A DNA stretch of 38,099 nucleotides from Oscillospiraceae bacterium (GTDB taxonomy: Bacteria > Bacillota > Clostridia > Oscillospirales > QAMX01), in the NCBI GenBank assembly GCA_015067705.1, contig SVLW01000018.1, positions 1 to 38,099 on the forward strand. Direction: 5' to 3'. Below are positions 25,863-34,303 of the stretch, one piece after another. A program made the translations under genes and the position numbers. The notes under the pieces were generated by a model. The model made no database searches. It was not told the origin of the DNA and saw only the letters and a list, made by a program, of their open reading frames with translations. Numbering within the stretch: the first letter of the stretch is position 1; the number at the start of each line of letters is the position of its first letter.

Positions 25863-27569
25863 ATGAAAAGTACCAGAGAGAGAGCCCTGTGGGCGCAGTT
25901 TGACGCCCTGCAGATGGGTTCCCGTTTTACTTATGACGATGTGACAAAGCCCCAGATCATGATCGAGGACGTGTTCGGCGACTCCCATCCCGGCAGCGTC
26001 CACTTAAACCAGCTCACCGACCAGGTGCGCTTCGGCGTGTTCCAGGCCGGCGGCGTGCCCTGTATGTATCACACCACCGACGTGTGCGACGGCTGTGCCC
26101 AGGGCCACGACGGCATGAATGTGATCCTGGCCTCCCGCGAGGCCATCTGCGACATGGTAGAGGTCCACGCCTCCGCCGTTCCGTGGGACGGCATGGTGCT
26201 GTCCTCCTCCTGCGACAAGTCCATCCCGGCCCATCTGAAGGCCATCGCCCGCATGAATATCCCGTCCATCTTCCTGCCCGGCGGCTCCATGCGCCCCGGC
26301 CCCTATCAGACCACCTCTCTCGTGGCCGGCACTCTGTCCCTGAAGTCCCGCCGCGGCGAGACCACGGAAGAGGAGCTCCGCGATTATAAGCTCACCGGTT
26401 GTCCCTCTGTGGGCGCCTGCACCTTCCTGGGTACTGCCTCCACCATGCAGTGCATGGCTGAGGCCCTGGGTCTCTCCCTGCCCGGCAGCGCTCTGGCTCC
26501 CGCCACCATGCGCGACATCATCGATTATTCCCGCGCCACGGGTCTTGCCATCATGAATCTGGTGGAAAAGGACATCACCCCGGACAAGATCCTCACCCGT
26601 GAGGCATTTGAGAACGCCATCGTGGTGCACAGCGCCATCGGCGGCTCCACCAACGCCACCCTGCATCTGCCCGCTATCGCAAAGGAATTCGGCATCACCC
26701 TGGAGCCGGAGCTCTTTGACGAGATCAACCACAAGATCCCCCACATGGGCAACATCAACCCCAGCGGCCAGCATCTCACCGAGAGCTTCTGGTTCGCCGG
26801 CGGCATCCCCTATGTCCAGCTCCTTCTGAAGGATCACCTGCATCTGGATGTAATGACCGTCACCGGCAAGACCCTGGGCGAGAATCTGGAAGATCTTGAA
26901 AAATCCGGCTTCTTCACCCGCAATCTGGGCTATCTCGCCAACTACGGCCTCACCCGGGACGAGGTCATCTTCCCGCCGGAGAAGGCCGAGGAAATCGGCA
27001 GCATCGCCATCCTCCGCGGCAACATCGCCGAAGAGGGCAGCGTCATCAAGTATAGCGCCTGCGTGAAGGAAATGCTCCATCACAAGGGTCCCGCCCGGGT
27101 CTTCAACAGCGAAGAAGATGCCCATCAGGCCGTTGTGGATCACAAGATCAACCCCGGCGATATCATGGTCATCCGCTATGAAGGTCCCCGCGGTTCCGGT
27201 ATGCCGGAGCTTCTCATGACCACCGAAGCCATCGTCTGTGACGAGGCACTCAACGGCACCGTGGCTCTGGTCACCGACGGCCGCTTCAGCGGCGCCACCC
27301 GCGGCGCCGCCATCGGTCACGTCTCCCCCGAGGCCGCCCGCGGCGGCATGATCGCCTTCATCGAGGACGGCGACATCATCGAGTACGACGTGGAAGAGCG
27401 CCGCCTGAACGTGGTGGGTATCGCAGGCCATGAGTGCAGCGCCGAAGAGGTGGCCGCCGTCTATGCTGAGCGCAGTCTGGCCGGCATCCGTCCCGCGCCG
27501 CTCCGCCGCGGTCTCCTCGGCCGCTATACCAGCGCAGCCTCCTCCGCCATGGAAGGCGGCACCTATTAA
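25863..27569 (+). CDS. IlvD/Edd family dehydratase
   Basis: The 568-residue protein belongs to the family of dihydroxy-acid, phosphogluconate and sugar-acid dehydratases. Iron-sulfur and active-site motifs are [10 protein letters not shown] (~72), SSSCDKS (~117), [16 protein letters not shown] (~178), the [10 protein letters not shown] block (~259) and GRFSGATRG (~475), whose serine is catalytic in the family. The first cluster cysteine of [2Fe-2S] members is absent (DSHPGSVHL), as in E. coli IlvD, so an oxygen-labile [4Fe-4S] cluster is likely. The [11 protein letters not shown]...LPGSALAP segment looks closer to sugar-acid (xylonate-type) enzymes than to classic IlvD, and no other ilv gene is here. 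It could serve either pentose-acid breakdown or branched-chain amino acid synthesis. The start follows GGGAGG. Confidence 0.88.
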   Translation: MKSTRERALWAQFDALQMGSRFTYDDVTKPQIMIEDVFGDSHPGSVHLNQLTDQVRFGVFQAGGVPCMYHTTDVCDGCAQGHDGMNVILASREAICDMVEVHASAVPWDGMVLSSSCDKSIPAHLKAIARMNIPSIFLPGGSMRPGPYQTTSLVAGTLSLKSRRGETTEEELRDYKLTGCPSVGACTFLGTASTMQCMAEALGLSLPGSALAPATMRDIIDYSRATGLAIMNLVEKDITPDKILTREAFENAIVVHSAIGGSTNATLHLPAIAKEFGITLEPELFDEINHKIPHMGNINPSGQHLTESFWFAGGIPYVQLLLKDHLHLDVMTVTGKTLGENLEDLEKSGFFTRNLGYLANYGLTRDEVIFPPEKAEEIGSIAILRGNIAEEGSVIKYSACVKEMLHHKGPARVFNSEEDAHQAVVDHKINPGDIMVIRYEGPRGSGMPELLMTTEAIVCDEALNGTVALVTDGRFSGATRGAAIGHVSPEAARGGMIAFIEDGDIIEYDVEERRLNVVGIAGHECSAEEVAAVYAERSLAGIRPAPLRRGLLGRYTSAASSAMEGGTY

Positions 27570-27582
27570 ATTCCGCATTCCC

Positions 27583-27619
27583 AAAAGCGTCCGCAGAATT
27601 CCTCTGCGGACGCTTTTTT
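27583..27619 (+). terminator. Intrinsic terminator after the dehydratase
   Basis: AAAAGCGTCCGCAGA (27583-27597) pairs with TCTGCGGACGCTTTT (27603-27617), followed by more T. Confidence 0.92.
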
Positions 27620-27654
27620 GCGTCACCGCGCTAAAACTTTTTTCAAAAAAGCAC

Positions 27655-27683
27655 TTGACAAGTGAAATGTCTGGGCGTATAAT
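27655..27683 (+). promoter_or_regulatory. Promoter of the T-box-controlled gene
   Basis: A full-consensus TTGACA (27655-27660) and TATAAT (27678-27683) are separated by 17 bases. High constitutive initiation is expected, with control left to the leader. Confidence 0.9.
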
Positions 27684-27689
27684 GCAATC

Positions 27690-27976
27690 ACAATTTGAAT
27701 ATCACAAAAACGACTATGACGAAGACGGTCGGAAGCTATCGCGTCTTACAGAGAGTTGGCGGTTGCTGCGAGCCAATGACCAGGGTTTCCAATGACTTAT
27801 CCCTTCCGAGTCGAAGGACCGAACGCATTTCCTGCTAGTAGACTCCTTCCGTAATGCTGCGTGAAAGCAAAAGGCTTGGTAGAGCCTGGAGAGTGACGGA
27901 ATCGGATCGATTTCGTAATTTGAGTGGTACCGCGGGTTATTAACTCGTCTCAAAGCAATTTGAGACGAGTTTTTTG
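27690..27976 (+). promoter_or_regulatory. T-box riboswitch leader with terminator
   Basis: Hallmarks of a T-box are all present. Stem I has CGACT/AGTCG at its base, the AGAGAG motif at 27750-27755 and the distal hairpin TTGGC/GCCAA (27756-27776). A stem II region carries AGTAGA (27837-27842). Stem III is AGGCT-TGGTAG-AGCCT (27872-27887), and the T-box TGAGTGGTACCGCG is at 27921-27934. The terminator is AACTCGTCTCAAA (27942-27954) with TTTGAGACGAGTT (27959-27971) and a T-run. AATTTGAG occurs twice (27917-27924 and 27957-27964), so two copies compete for CTCAAA at 27949-27954, the visible antiterminator/terminator switch. The tRNA-binding UGGU implies a tRNA with discriminator A. The specifier lies in GACTTATCC (27794-27802); by alignment to other leaders CTT or TTA (both Leu) is likeliest, with TAT (Tyr) and ATC (Ile) possible. 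Confidence 0.95.
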
Positions 27977-28045
27977 TTTTATTCAAATCCGTCAATTTGA
28001 TTGATGCCGCATTATGCGACGGAACTTTGAAAGGAGCAAACACAT

Positions 28046-30355
28046 ATGGAGTACAATCTGAAAGAAGTCGCCGGAAGAATCCGGGATCTGAGAGAAGCAA
28101 AGGGCTTTACCCCCGAAGAGCTGGCACACCTCACCGGCGTCAGCACCGAGGACTATCTGGTTCTGGAACAGGGCGAAACGGATTTCAGCTTTACCTTTAT
28201 TTATAAGTGCGCCAAGGCCTGCGGCGTTGAAGTGGTGGACCTTTTGGAGGGCACCAGTTCCACGCTGACTTCCTTCGCCATCACCCGTAAGGGCGAAGGT
28301 ATGCCCATTATCAAGAAGAAGGGCTTTGTCTATAACAACCTGGCTCCCAAGTTCCGCGACAAGCTGGCAGAGCCGTTCCTGGTCAAATTCCCGTATCTGG
28401 CCGAGGAACAGAACGCCCCCATTCCCCTCAATTCCCATAACGGTCAGGAATTCGACGTCATCGTGAAGGGCTCCCTGAAGGTGCAGGTGGGCAATCATGT
28501 GGATGTCTTAAACGAGGGCGACTCCATCTTCTATAACAGTCTGATCCCCCACGGCATGATCGCCGTCAGCGAGGGCGGCTGTGAATTCCACGCCGTGGTC
28601 CTGAATCCCCAGGATGGTCAGGTCAGCGAAGAATACCCCGAGGCACCCTTCATCGCCGCCAAGGCCAGCGTCGTTTCCGATCATTCCCCCACCACGGTGG
28701 CAGACAAGTATGTGGAGTCCTTCTATGACGAGCACGGCGTGTTCTGCGGCATTCGTTATCGCTATGAGGACAGCTTTAACTTCGCCTTTGACTGCGTGGA
28801 CGCCATCGCAGAAAAGGCCCCGGACAAGCTGGCGATGCAGTGGGTGGCAAACGACAAGACCGACCGCCGCTTCACCTTCTCCGATATGAAGAAATATTCC
28901 GCCAAGACCGCCAACTACTTCGAGTCTCTGGGCATCAAGCGCGGCGACACCGTCATGCTGGTACTCAAGCGGCACTATCAGTTCTGGTTCTGCATGCTGG
29001 CCCTTCATAAGATCGGCGCCATCGCCATCCCCGCCACTAACCAGCTGGTGGAGCATGACTTCACCTATCGTTATAAGGCCGCGAAAGTGAAGGCCATCGT
29101 CTGCACCGCCGACGGCGACGTCTCCAACGAGGCCGAAAAGGCAGCCGCCGAATTCCCCGGCATGCTGAAGATCCTGGTGGGCGGCAAAAAGGACGGATGG
29201 AACGACTTCAATGTGGAAATGGAGCGCTTCAGCACCCATTACGACCGCAAAGAGGACACCCCCTGCGGCAACGATCCCATGCTGATGCTCTTCACCTCCG
29301 GCACCACCGGTTATCCCCGCATCGCAACGCATTCCTACAAGTATGCACTTGGTCATTATCCCACCGCCAAGCATTGGCACAATGTGAATCCCGACGGCCT
29401 GCACTTCACCATCTCCGACACCGGTTGGGGCAAGGCCCTCTGGGGTAAGCTCTATGGCCAGTGGCTCTGCGAAGCAGCCGTGTTCACCTATGACTTCGAC
29501 CGCTTCCATTCCGAGGACATCCTGCCGATGTTCGCGAAATACCATATCACCACCTTCTGCGCCCCGCCCACCATGTACCGCTTCTTCATCAAGGAAGATC
29601 TCTCGAAGTATGATCTCTCTTCCATCGAATATGCCACCACTGCCGGCGAGGCACTGAATCCCGAGGTCTTTAACCAGTTCAAGAAGGCCACCGGCCTCAC
29701 CATCATGGAGGGCTTTGGCCAGACCGAGACCACGCTGTCCATCGCAAACTTCGTGGGCTCCACGCCGAAGATCGGCTCCATGGGCAGACCCAGTCCCCTT
29801 TACGACGTGGTGGTGCTGGATCCCGACGGCAACGAGTGCAAGACCGGCGACACCGGCGAAATCTGCATCCGTGTCAAGGACGGCGAGGCACCCTGCGGCC
29901 TGTTCATCGGCTATTACCTGGATGAAGAAAAGACAAACGAAGTCTGGCATGACGGTTATTATCATACCGGCGACCAGGCCACCATGGACGAGGACGGCTA
30001 TCTCTGGTATGTGGGCCGTATCGACGACGTGATCAAGTCCTCCGGCTATCGTATCGGACCGTTCGAGATCGAAAGCGTCATCATGGAGCTGCCCTATGTG
30101 CTGGAATGCGCCATCACGCCGGTTCCCGATGAGGTGCGCGGCCAGATCGTCAAGGCCACCATCGTGCTGACAAAGGGCACTGAGGGCACCGACGCCCTGA
30201 AGAAGGACGTGCAGGAATACGTCAAGACCCACACCGCGCCCTACAAATACCCCCGTATCGTGGAATTCGTGGACGAACTGCCCAAGACCATCAGCGGCAA
30301 GGTCCGCCGCGTAGAGATCCGCAAGCGCGACATGGAAGCCCGGAAAAACGCATAA
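28046..30355 (+). CDS. XRE-cupin-acyl-CoA synthetase fusion protein
   Basis: The 769-residue protein joins three parts. Residues ~5-65 form an XRE helix-turn-helix (IRDLREAKGFTPEELAHLTGV). Residues ~110-190 form a cupin (HNGQEFDVIVKGSLKVQVG, GDSIFYNSLIPHG). Residues ~225-769 form an AMP-binding acid:CoA ligase of the medium-chain (ACSM/MACS-like) group, with P-loop FTSGTTGYP (~414), GFGQTETT (~557), YVGRIDDVIKSSGYRIGP (~653) and the catalytic lysine in TISGKVRR (~748). The ligase makes acyl-CoA and AMP from a carboxylic acid. The XRE-cupin half resembles stand-alone regulators that sense small acids or amines, so the protein may bind DNA or simply sense its substrate. The start follows AAAGGAG. 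The T-box upstream ties expression to one uncharged tRNA. Confidence 0.9.
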   Translation: MEYNLKEVAGRIRDLREAKGFTPEELAHLTGVSTEDYLVLEQGETDFSFTFIYKCAKACGVEVVDLLEGTSSTLTSFAITRKGEGMPIIKKKGFVYNNLAPKFRDKLAEPFLVKFPYLAEEQNAPIPLNSHNGQEFDVIVKGSLKVQVGNHVDVLNEGDSIFYNSLIPHGMIAVSEGGCEFHAVVLNPQDGQVSEEYPEAPFIAAKASVVSDHSPTTVADKYVESFYDEHGVFCGIRYRYEDSFNFAFDCVDAIAEKAPDKLAMQWVANDKTDRRFTFSDMKKYSAKTANYFESLGIKRGDTVMLVLKRHYQFWFCMLALHKIGAIAIPATNQLVEHDFTYRYKAAKVKAIVCTADGDVSNEAEKAAAEFPGMLKILVGGKKDGWNDFNVEMERFSTHYDRKEDTPCGNDPMLMLFTSGTTGYPRIATHSYKYALGHYPTAKHWHNVNPDGLHFTISDTGWGKALWGKLYGQWLCEAAVFTYDFDRFHSEDILPMFAKYHITTFCAPPTMYRFFIKEDLSKYDLSSIEYATTAGEALNPEVFNQFKKATGLTIMEGFGQTETTLSIANFVGSTPKIGSMGRPSPLYDVVVLDPDGNECKTGDTGEICIRVKDGEAPCGLFIGYYLDEEKTNEVWHDGYYHTGDQATMDEDGYLWYVGRIDDVIKSSGYRIGPFEIESVIMELPYVLECAITPVPDEVRGQIVKATIVLTKGTEGTDALKKDVQEYVKTHTAPYKYPRIVEFVDELPKTISGKVRRVEIRKRDMEARKNA

Positions 30356-30364
30356 CTGAAACAG

Positions 30365-30402
30365 AAAAGCTCCCGACTTTTGAAAAGCCGGGAGCTTTTT
30401 TC
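30365..30402. terminator. Bidirectional terminator
   Basis: AAAAGCTCCCG (30365-30375) pairs with CGGGAGCTTTT (30389-30399) with an inner TTTT/AAAA pairing. It is shared with the converging nucleoside phosphorylase gene. Confidence 0.9.
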
Positions 30403-30409
30403 CTGCTAT

Positions 30410-31231
30410 TTATTCCATGCGCTTTAAGAATTCCAGGATCAGGCGGGAGAATCTGCCCTTGGCGCGCTCGCCCTCGGCCACAACTTCCTCGCCGGACAGG
30501 GGCTGGTCCAGCACGCCGGCCGCCATGTTGGTGATGAGGGAGATGCCGAGGATCCGCATCCCGGCGTGGTTGCCGGTGATGCACTCATGCACGGTGCTCA
30601 TGCCTACGGCGTCGGCACCCAGGATCCGCATGGCGCGGATCTCCGCGGGGGTCTCGTACTGGGGGCCGGTGGTGTAGTAATAAACGCCTTCCTGCAGGCG
30701 CTCGCCTGCGGCCTCCGCCGCCTCCCGCAGGAGCTCCAGATAGCGTCGGTCAAAGGTGCGGCTCATATCGCAGAAGCGGGGGCCGAACTCGTCAAGATTG
30801 GGGCCGATGAGGGCGTTGGGGCCGGCAAGCCGGATAAAATCCCGGATGGCCATCAGATCGCCCACGCGGAAGGCCGTATTGATGCCGCCGGCGGCATTGG
30901 TGACGATCATGCGGTCAATGCCCAGAAGCTTTGCCACCCGCACGGGGTACGCCGCCTCCGCGGCGGAATAGCCCTCGTATACATGCAGTCTGCCCTGCAT
31001 CATCAGCACTTTGCGCCCGGCCAGTTCCCCCGCCACAAAGCGGCCCACATGGCCGATGGCCGTGGACTGGCGCATATGCGGCACCTCGCCGTAGGGGATG
31101 GAGATCCCGTTCTCCACACTGTCCGCCAAAAATCCCAGACCGGAGCCCAGGATCAGCAGCACCTCCGGCTGAAATGCTCCCAATTTCTCGCGGACCACCG
31201 CGGCGCTCTCCTGATACATCTTGTATTCCAT
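30410..31231 (-). CDS. punA: Purine nucleoside phosphorylase (inosine/guanosine type)
   Basis: The 273-residue protein has the trimeric PNP motifs LGSGLG (~29), GRLHVYEGY (~81), TNAAGG (~113), YTTGPQYETPAE (~190), GMSTV (~213) and ITNMAAG (~236). It splits purine ribonucleosides or deoxyribonucleosides with phosphate, giving the base and a sugar-1-phosphate. The start at 31231 has only a weak AGAGG site; a second ATG four codons on is no better placed. It lies 18 bases after the xylanase stop on the same strand with no terminator between, so the two are probably co-transcribed. It is an unexpected partner for a secreted xylanase. Confidence 0.93.
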   Translation of the reverse strand: MEYKMYQESAAVVREKLGAFQPEVLLILGSGLGFLADSVENGISIPYGEVPHMRQSTAIGHVGRFVAGELAGRKVLMMQGRLHVYEGYSAAEAAYPVRVAKLLGIDRMIVTNAAGGINTAFRVGDLMAIRDFIRLAGPNALIGPNLDEFGPRFCDMSRTFDRRYLELLREAAEAAGERLQEGVYYYTTGPQYETPAEIRAMRILGADAVGMSTVHECITGNHAGMRILGISLITNMAAGVLDQPLSGEEVVAEGERAKGRFSRLILEFLKRME

Positions 31232-31249
31232 AAAATCAGCCTCTTTTCT

Positions 31250-33253
31250 TTATTCACACACCACGGTCAGCGTGTTCGTCACGCCGCTGCGGTGATTTTC
31301 GGTTACGGTATAATTTTGCTCCACGGTTTTGCCGTCCACGGTGACGGTGATGCGATAGTCGCCCAGGTAGGCGTCGGCCATGGCGACACCGCCTGCGTCG
31401 GTGACGGCGATCTCGTCCGTCCACCAGATCTCGTGTACCAGGCGGTACCAGGTGTTGGCCCAGGGCATCACTTCCCAGTCATGGCCGAACATGGCGGCGG
31501 ATTCCCGCCAGTGAGCCCCCGCCCAGAAGCCCCACACCATAAAGCCGTTTGAGGACTCGTGGGAAAAAAGGGCGGTCATCAGATCCCGGGTATAGTCCGA
31601 CTGGACGCGGTAAGCATCCTCCGTGGGAAGCGCCACCGTGAAGTCATACTCCGTGATCTTCATGGGAAGGCCCGTGGCCGCCCACTGCTCGTCCAGCATC
31701 TCGATGACGCGCTCCGGCGCGATCATCTTGTCCGTGCCCACATGGGCCTGTTCGCCATAGCCATCGATGGGCGCGCCCTGTTCCAGAAGATACAGGAAGA
31801 GATTCTTCTCAAAAGACCGCACACCGGAATTGGAGAAGAAGTCGTAGTCGTTATAATAGAGCTTCACGTCCTCGCCCGCAAACTCCCGGGCGGTTTTGAA
31901 GGCATCTACGAAGATCTGCGGCCGCTCGGGGTCATCGCCCAACGCGGAGGTGACATCCCGATTGACATAGGCCTCGTTGATCACGTCCCACTCAAAGACA
32001 TGCCCCTGCATGGCCGTGGTCTCCTCTTCGATATGCCCCAGGATCTCCGCGCGCAGGGCGTCGGGATCTCCTGAGAGACTCTTTACAGATGCCGGGGTCT
32101 TGTCCGTGTCCCAGCTGGGCCAGAACAGCACATGGCCGCGCAGGGGGATCCCCCGTTCCTCCAGCCAGTCTACTGCCCGGAAGGTGACGGTCTGGCCGTA
32201 GTCCGCGCCCCAGTCGCCCTCCCAGGGCGGCCATTTCAGGGAATTTTCCGCCACGACACAGTTGAAATATTCCTCAATGACCTGCTGGTATTTGGCCTGA
32301 TCCTCGTTGGGGGTGTCGGTCAGATGCCGCATGGCCACTGCCGTGCCAAAATCATAGGCGTGGGAGAGCATCTCCACATGCACGTCGGCACCCTCGATGG
32401 GATTGCCGTCCCCGTCCACCACCAGCACTTCAAAAGCGCCCCGGCGCAGCTCCGCGATACGGGCCTCGGCCTCTGCCCGCCAGGGGGCATCCGCCTCCAT
32501 GCCGCGGTAGTTAAAGCCGATCCGGGTCTCCGGCACCAGTTTGCGGGTGTCTTTGTCCAGGCCGCCGGGCACTGCCACGGCGCTGACGCCGCCCACTTCC
32601 AGCACCTGCGCCTTCCATCCGATATCCAGCACCAGTTCCGCGCCGCCGGTCTCATCCGCCGGCACCTGGGCCACCAGATAATATTGCCGCCACTGGCCGG
32701 GCTCCGGCATAAAGACATAGCTGCGATCCAGCCACGTCCCGCCGTCCGCGCCCGTCACATCCGCCGTCAGACTGATGCCGCTCTCGTCCTCGCCGGGATC
32801 CCGCAGGCAAAAGCTCACCACCAGACTGTCGCCCGGGGCATAGCCCTCCCCCAGAGGGATGCGCAACTCTGCCGTGCGCCGGCCCACGGCCCGCTCCGGC
32901 ACATCGAGCACCGCATAGGGCAGCGTCCCGGCATCCATCTCCGTCGTCATTTCCATCTGTGCTTCGCCCAAAATATATGCCTTGTCCGGCAGCTCCGCCG
33001 GGGAGAGAATGGGCGTCACGCCCGGAAGGCCCAGCGCGTCCGCCGCCACAAATTCCGTTTCAAAAAATCCCGGTTCCACCGGCACTTCCTCCGGTGCTTT
33101 CTCCGCTTCCTCTTCCGGCAGTTCCGCCGGAAGCCCGGTTTCGGTCTCCGCCTCCGGCTGCGGCACTTCCGCTTCCTCCTGCCGCCCACAAGCGCAGAGG
33201 GAGAAAAGCAGCGAGAGCATCAGAAGTCCCGCCAGACACTTACGCAGGCTCAT
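31250..33253 (-). CDS. GH10 endo-1,4-beta-xylanase lipoprotein
   Basis: The 667-residue protein begins with a lipoprotein signal (lipobox LCAC, Cys22) and an acidic Glu/Pro-rich linker (~25-62). A beta-sandwich region resembling carbohydrate-binding modules follows (~75-215), then a GH10 barrel (~255-610) and a short C-terminal beta domain. The catalytic pair is visible: acid/base Glu427 in WDVINEAY and nucleophile Glu535 in KITEYDF, at the usual ~108-residue distance. It probably degrades xylan or xylo-oligosaccharides at the cell surface. The N-terminal GxxV/ETRIGF segments before the barrel are typical of surface GH10 enzymes. The start follows AAAGGAGG. Confidence 0.93.
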   Translation of the reverse strand: MSLRKCLAGLLMLSLLFSLCACGRQEEAEVPQPEAETETGLPAELPEEEAEKAPEEVPVEPGFFETEFVAADALGLPGVTPILSPAELPDKAYILGEAQMEMTTEMDAGTLPYAVLDVPERAVGRRTAELRIPLGEGYAPGDSLVVSFCLRDPGEDESGISLTADVTGADGGTWLDRSYVFMPEPGQWRQYYLVAQVPADETGGAELVLDIGWKAQVLEVGGVSAVAVPGGLDKDTRKLVPETRIGFNYRGMEADAPWRAEAEARIAELRRGAFEVLVVDGDGNPIEGADVHVEMLSHAYDFGTAVAMRHLTDTPNEDQAKYQQVIEEYFNCVVAENSLKWPPWEGDWGADYGQTVTFRAVDWLEERGIPLRGHVLFWPSWDTDKTPASVKSLSGDPDALRAEILGHIEEETTAMQGHVFEWDVINEAYVNRDVTSALGDDPERPQIFVDAFKTAREFAGEDVKLYYNDYDFFSNSGVRSFEKNLFLYLLEQGAPIDGYGEQAHVGTDKMIAPERVIEMLDEQWAATGLPMKITEYDFTVALPTEDAYRVQSDYTRDLMTALFSHESSNGFMVWGFWAGAHWRESAAMFGHDWEVMPWANTWYRLVHEIWWTDEIAVTDAGGVAMADAYLGDYRITVTVDGKTVEQNYTVTENHRSGVTNTLTVVCE

Positions 33254-33291
33254 GGAAAACGCCTCCTTTTCCTATCGTATCCTTTTTCTTT

Positions 33292-33320
33292 AGTATAGAG
33301 GAATCCCGCCGGAAAGGCAA
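33292..33320 (-). promoter_or_regulatory. Promoter of the xylanase-punA operon
   Basis: On the minus strand TTGCCT (33320-33315) and TATACT (33297-33292) are 17 bases apart. Confidence 0.7.
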
Positions 33321-33323
33321 GTT

Positions 33324-33349
33324 ATCCCCTGATTTTTTCGTCAGGGGAT
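33324..33349. promoter_or_regulatory. Palindrome between divergent promoters
   Basis: ATCCCCTGA (33324-33332) and TCAGGGGAT (33341-33349) form a perfect inverted repeat around TTTTTTCG. It lies between the two -35 boxes, 3 and 10 bases from them, so it is a candidate operator for both operons. Acting as a hairpin terminator is less likely because it is upstream of both transcription starts. Confidence 0.6.
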
Positions 33350-33359
33350 CGCTTTTCCC

Positions 33360-33388
33360 TTGTTCCCGCTTTATGAGAGTGCTATAAT
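33360..33388 (+). promoter_or_regulatory. Promoter of the hydrolase-esterase-tautomerase operon
   Basis: TTGTTC (33360-33365) and TATAAT (33383-33388) are 17 bases apart, 36 bases before the start codon. Confidence 0.72.
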
Positions 33389-33424
33389 AAAGACAGAAAT
33401 CTGATGATCCGGGAGGAATGCGAT

Positions 33425-34273
33425 ATGCCGACCATGAAACTGAAAACCGGTGTGGAGATCTTTTACGAAGAACTGGGCAGCGGCGAAAACTATGTGCTCT
33501 GCACACAGGTGGGCCATGCCAAGTATGAATTGGAGCGTTTCCTGCCGGAATATGGCTTTCATGTGTTTCTTTTGACCAACCGCGGCTTTGGCCGCTCCAC
33601 CCATGTCACCGAGGACTATGGCGAGCATTGGTATGATATGTTCGCGGAGGACGTGGTGGCCTTTGCGGATGAGATGGGCATCGATCGCTTCGTGTATTCC
33701 GGCGCGTCCCATGGCGCCGGTGCAGGATGGCATCTGATGCTGAACCACCCGGAACGGGTGATCTGCTTCTTCGCCACGGTGGCGGGGCCCCATAATATCG
33801 ACGAGGGCAAGGTCTCCGTCCGCGCCCTGGGCCTGCAGGGCAAGGGCATTCGGCATTGCTTCCACTATCCCACGGACGACGAGGCTCTGCTGGCCCGACG
33901 GGAAAAGGGCCGTCTTGCCGACGAGGAGGCGCGCCGCGCCCCGGACTATGAGGCGGTCTTTAATTCCCCCGAGACCCAGGCCATCGACTACGGCCGTCCC
34001 CTCATGAAGTACGACACGGAGGCAAGAGTCTGCGAGATGCTGCGCACGATCGAGGTGCCCACGCTGCTCATGGGCGGCATGGAGGATACCATCGCCCGTC
34101 CCGACCTGATGCTGCGCACCGCCCAGTGTCTGCCCAACTGCAAGCTGGTGCTTTACTCCCACTTCGGCCACAATCTGGATCCCTATGAGGAACTGGCGGA
34201 AGAGGCCGTGAATTTCTATCGCAACGTCGTAACCACCGGCCGCGTCTATAAAAAAGTGGACGCAGAACGATAA
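33425..34273 (+). CDS. Alpha/beta hydrolase
   Basis: The 282-residue protein has the alpha/beta-hydrolase fold typical of esterases and C-C hydrolases. The nucleophile elbow is GASHGAG (Ser95), the late histidine is in SHFGHNLDP (His249), and an acid is probably in GGMEDTIARPD (~220). NRGFGRSTHVTEDY (~48) matches the DxRGxGxS region, with Asn replacing Asp. The substrate is unknown. The start at 33425 (MPTMKLK) follows GGGAGG; seven further codons upstream would include the ribosome site. It is the first gene of a three-gene operon with a carboxylesterase and a tautomerase. Confidence 0.85.
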   Translation: MPTMKLKTGVEIFYEELGSGENYVLCTQVGHAKYELERFLPEYGFHVFLLTNRGFGRSTHVTEDYGEHWYDMFAEDVVAFADEMGIDRFVYSGASHGAGAGWHLMLNHPERVICFFATVAGPHNIDEGKVSVRALGLQGKGIRHCFHYPTDDEALLARREKGRLADEEARRAPDYEAVFNSPETQAIDYGRPLMKYDTEARVCEMLRTIEVPTLLMGGMEDTIARPDLMLRTAQCLPNCKLVLYSHFGHNLDPYEELAEEAVNFYRNVVTTGRVYKKVDAER

Positions 34274-34303
34274 AGAAAGAGAATATCTGAAAGGAGAATC
34301 CCT

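Noticed and set aside
26004-27626. Open frame of 540 codons antisense to the dehydratase gene
   Set aside because: It lies entirely opposite a well-supported gene, has no ribosome site and is rich in Gly, Ala, His and Asp, as expected from the mirror of GC-rich codons.
27985-28040. Second regulatory leader between the T-box terminator and the start codon
   Set aside because: Only small imperfect inverted repeats (TCAAAT/ATTTGA and CGCATTATGCG) are seen, with no recognizable motif.
28508-30232. Open frame of 574 codons antisense to the acyl-CoA ligase gene
   Set aside because: Same reason: mirror of a real gene, no motif, no ribosome site.
33324-33349. Palindrome as an intrinsic terminator
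   Set aside because: It lies upstream of both divergent starts, so no known transcript runs into it except read-through; an operator role is more sensible.
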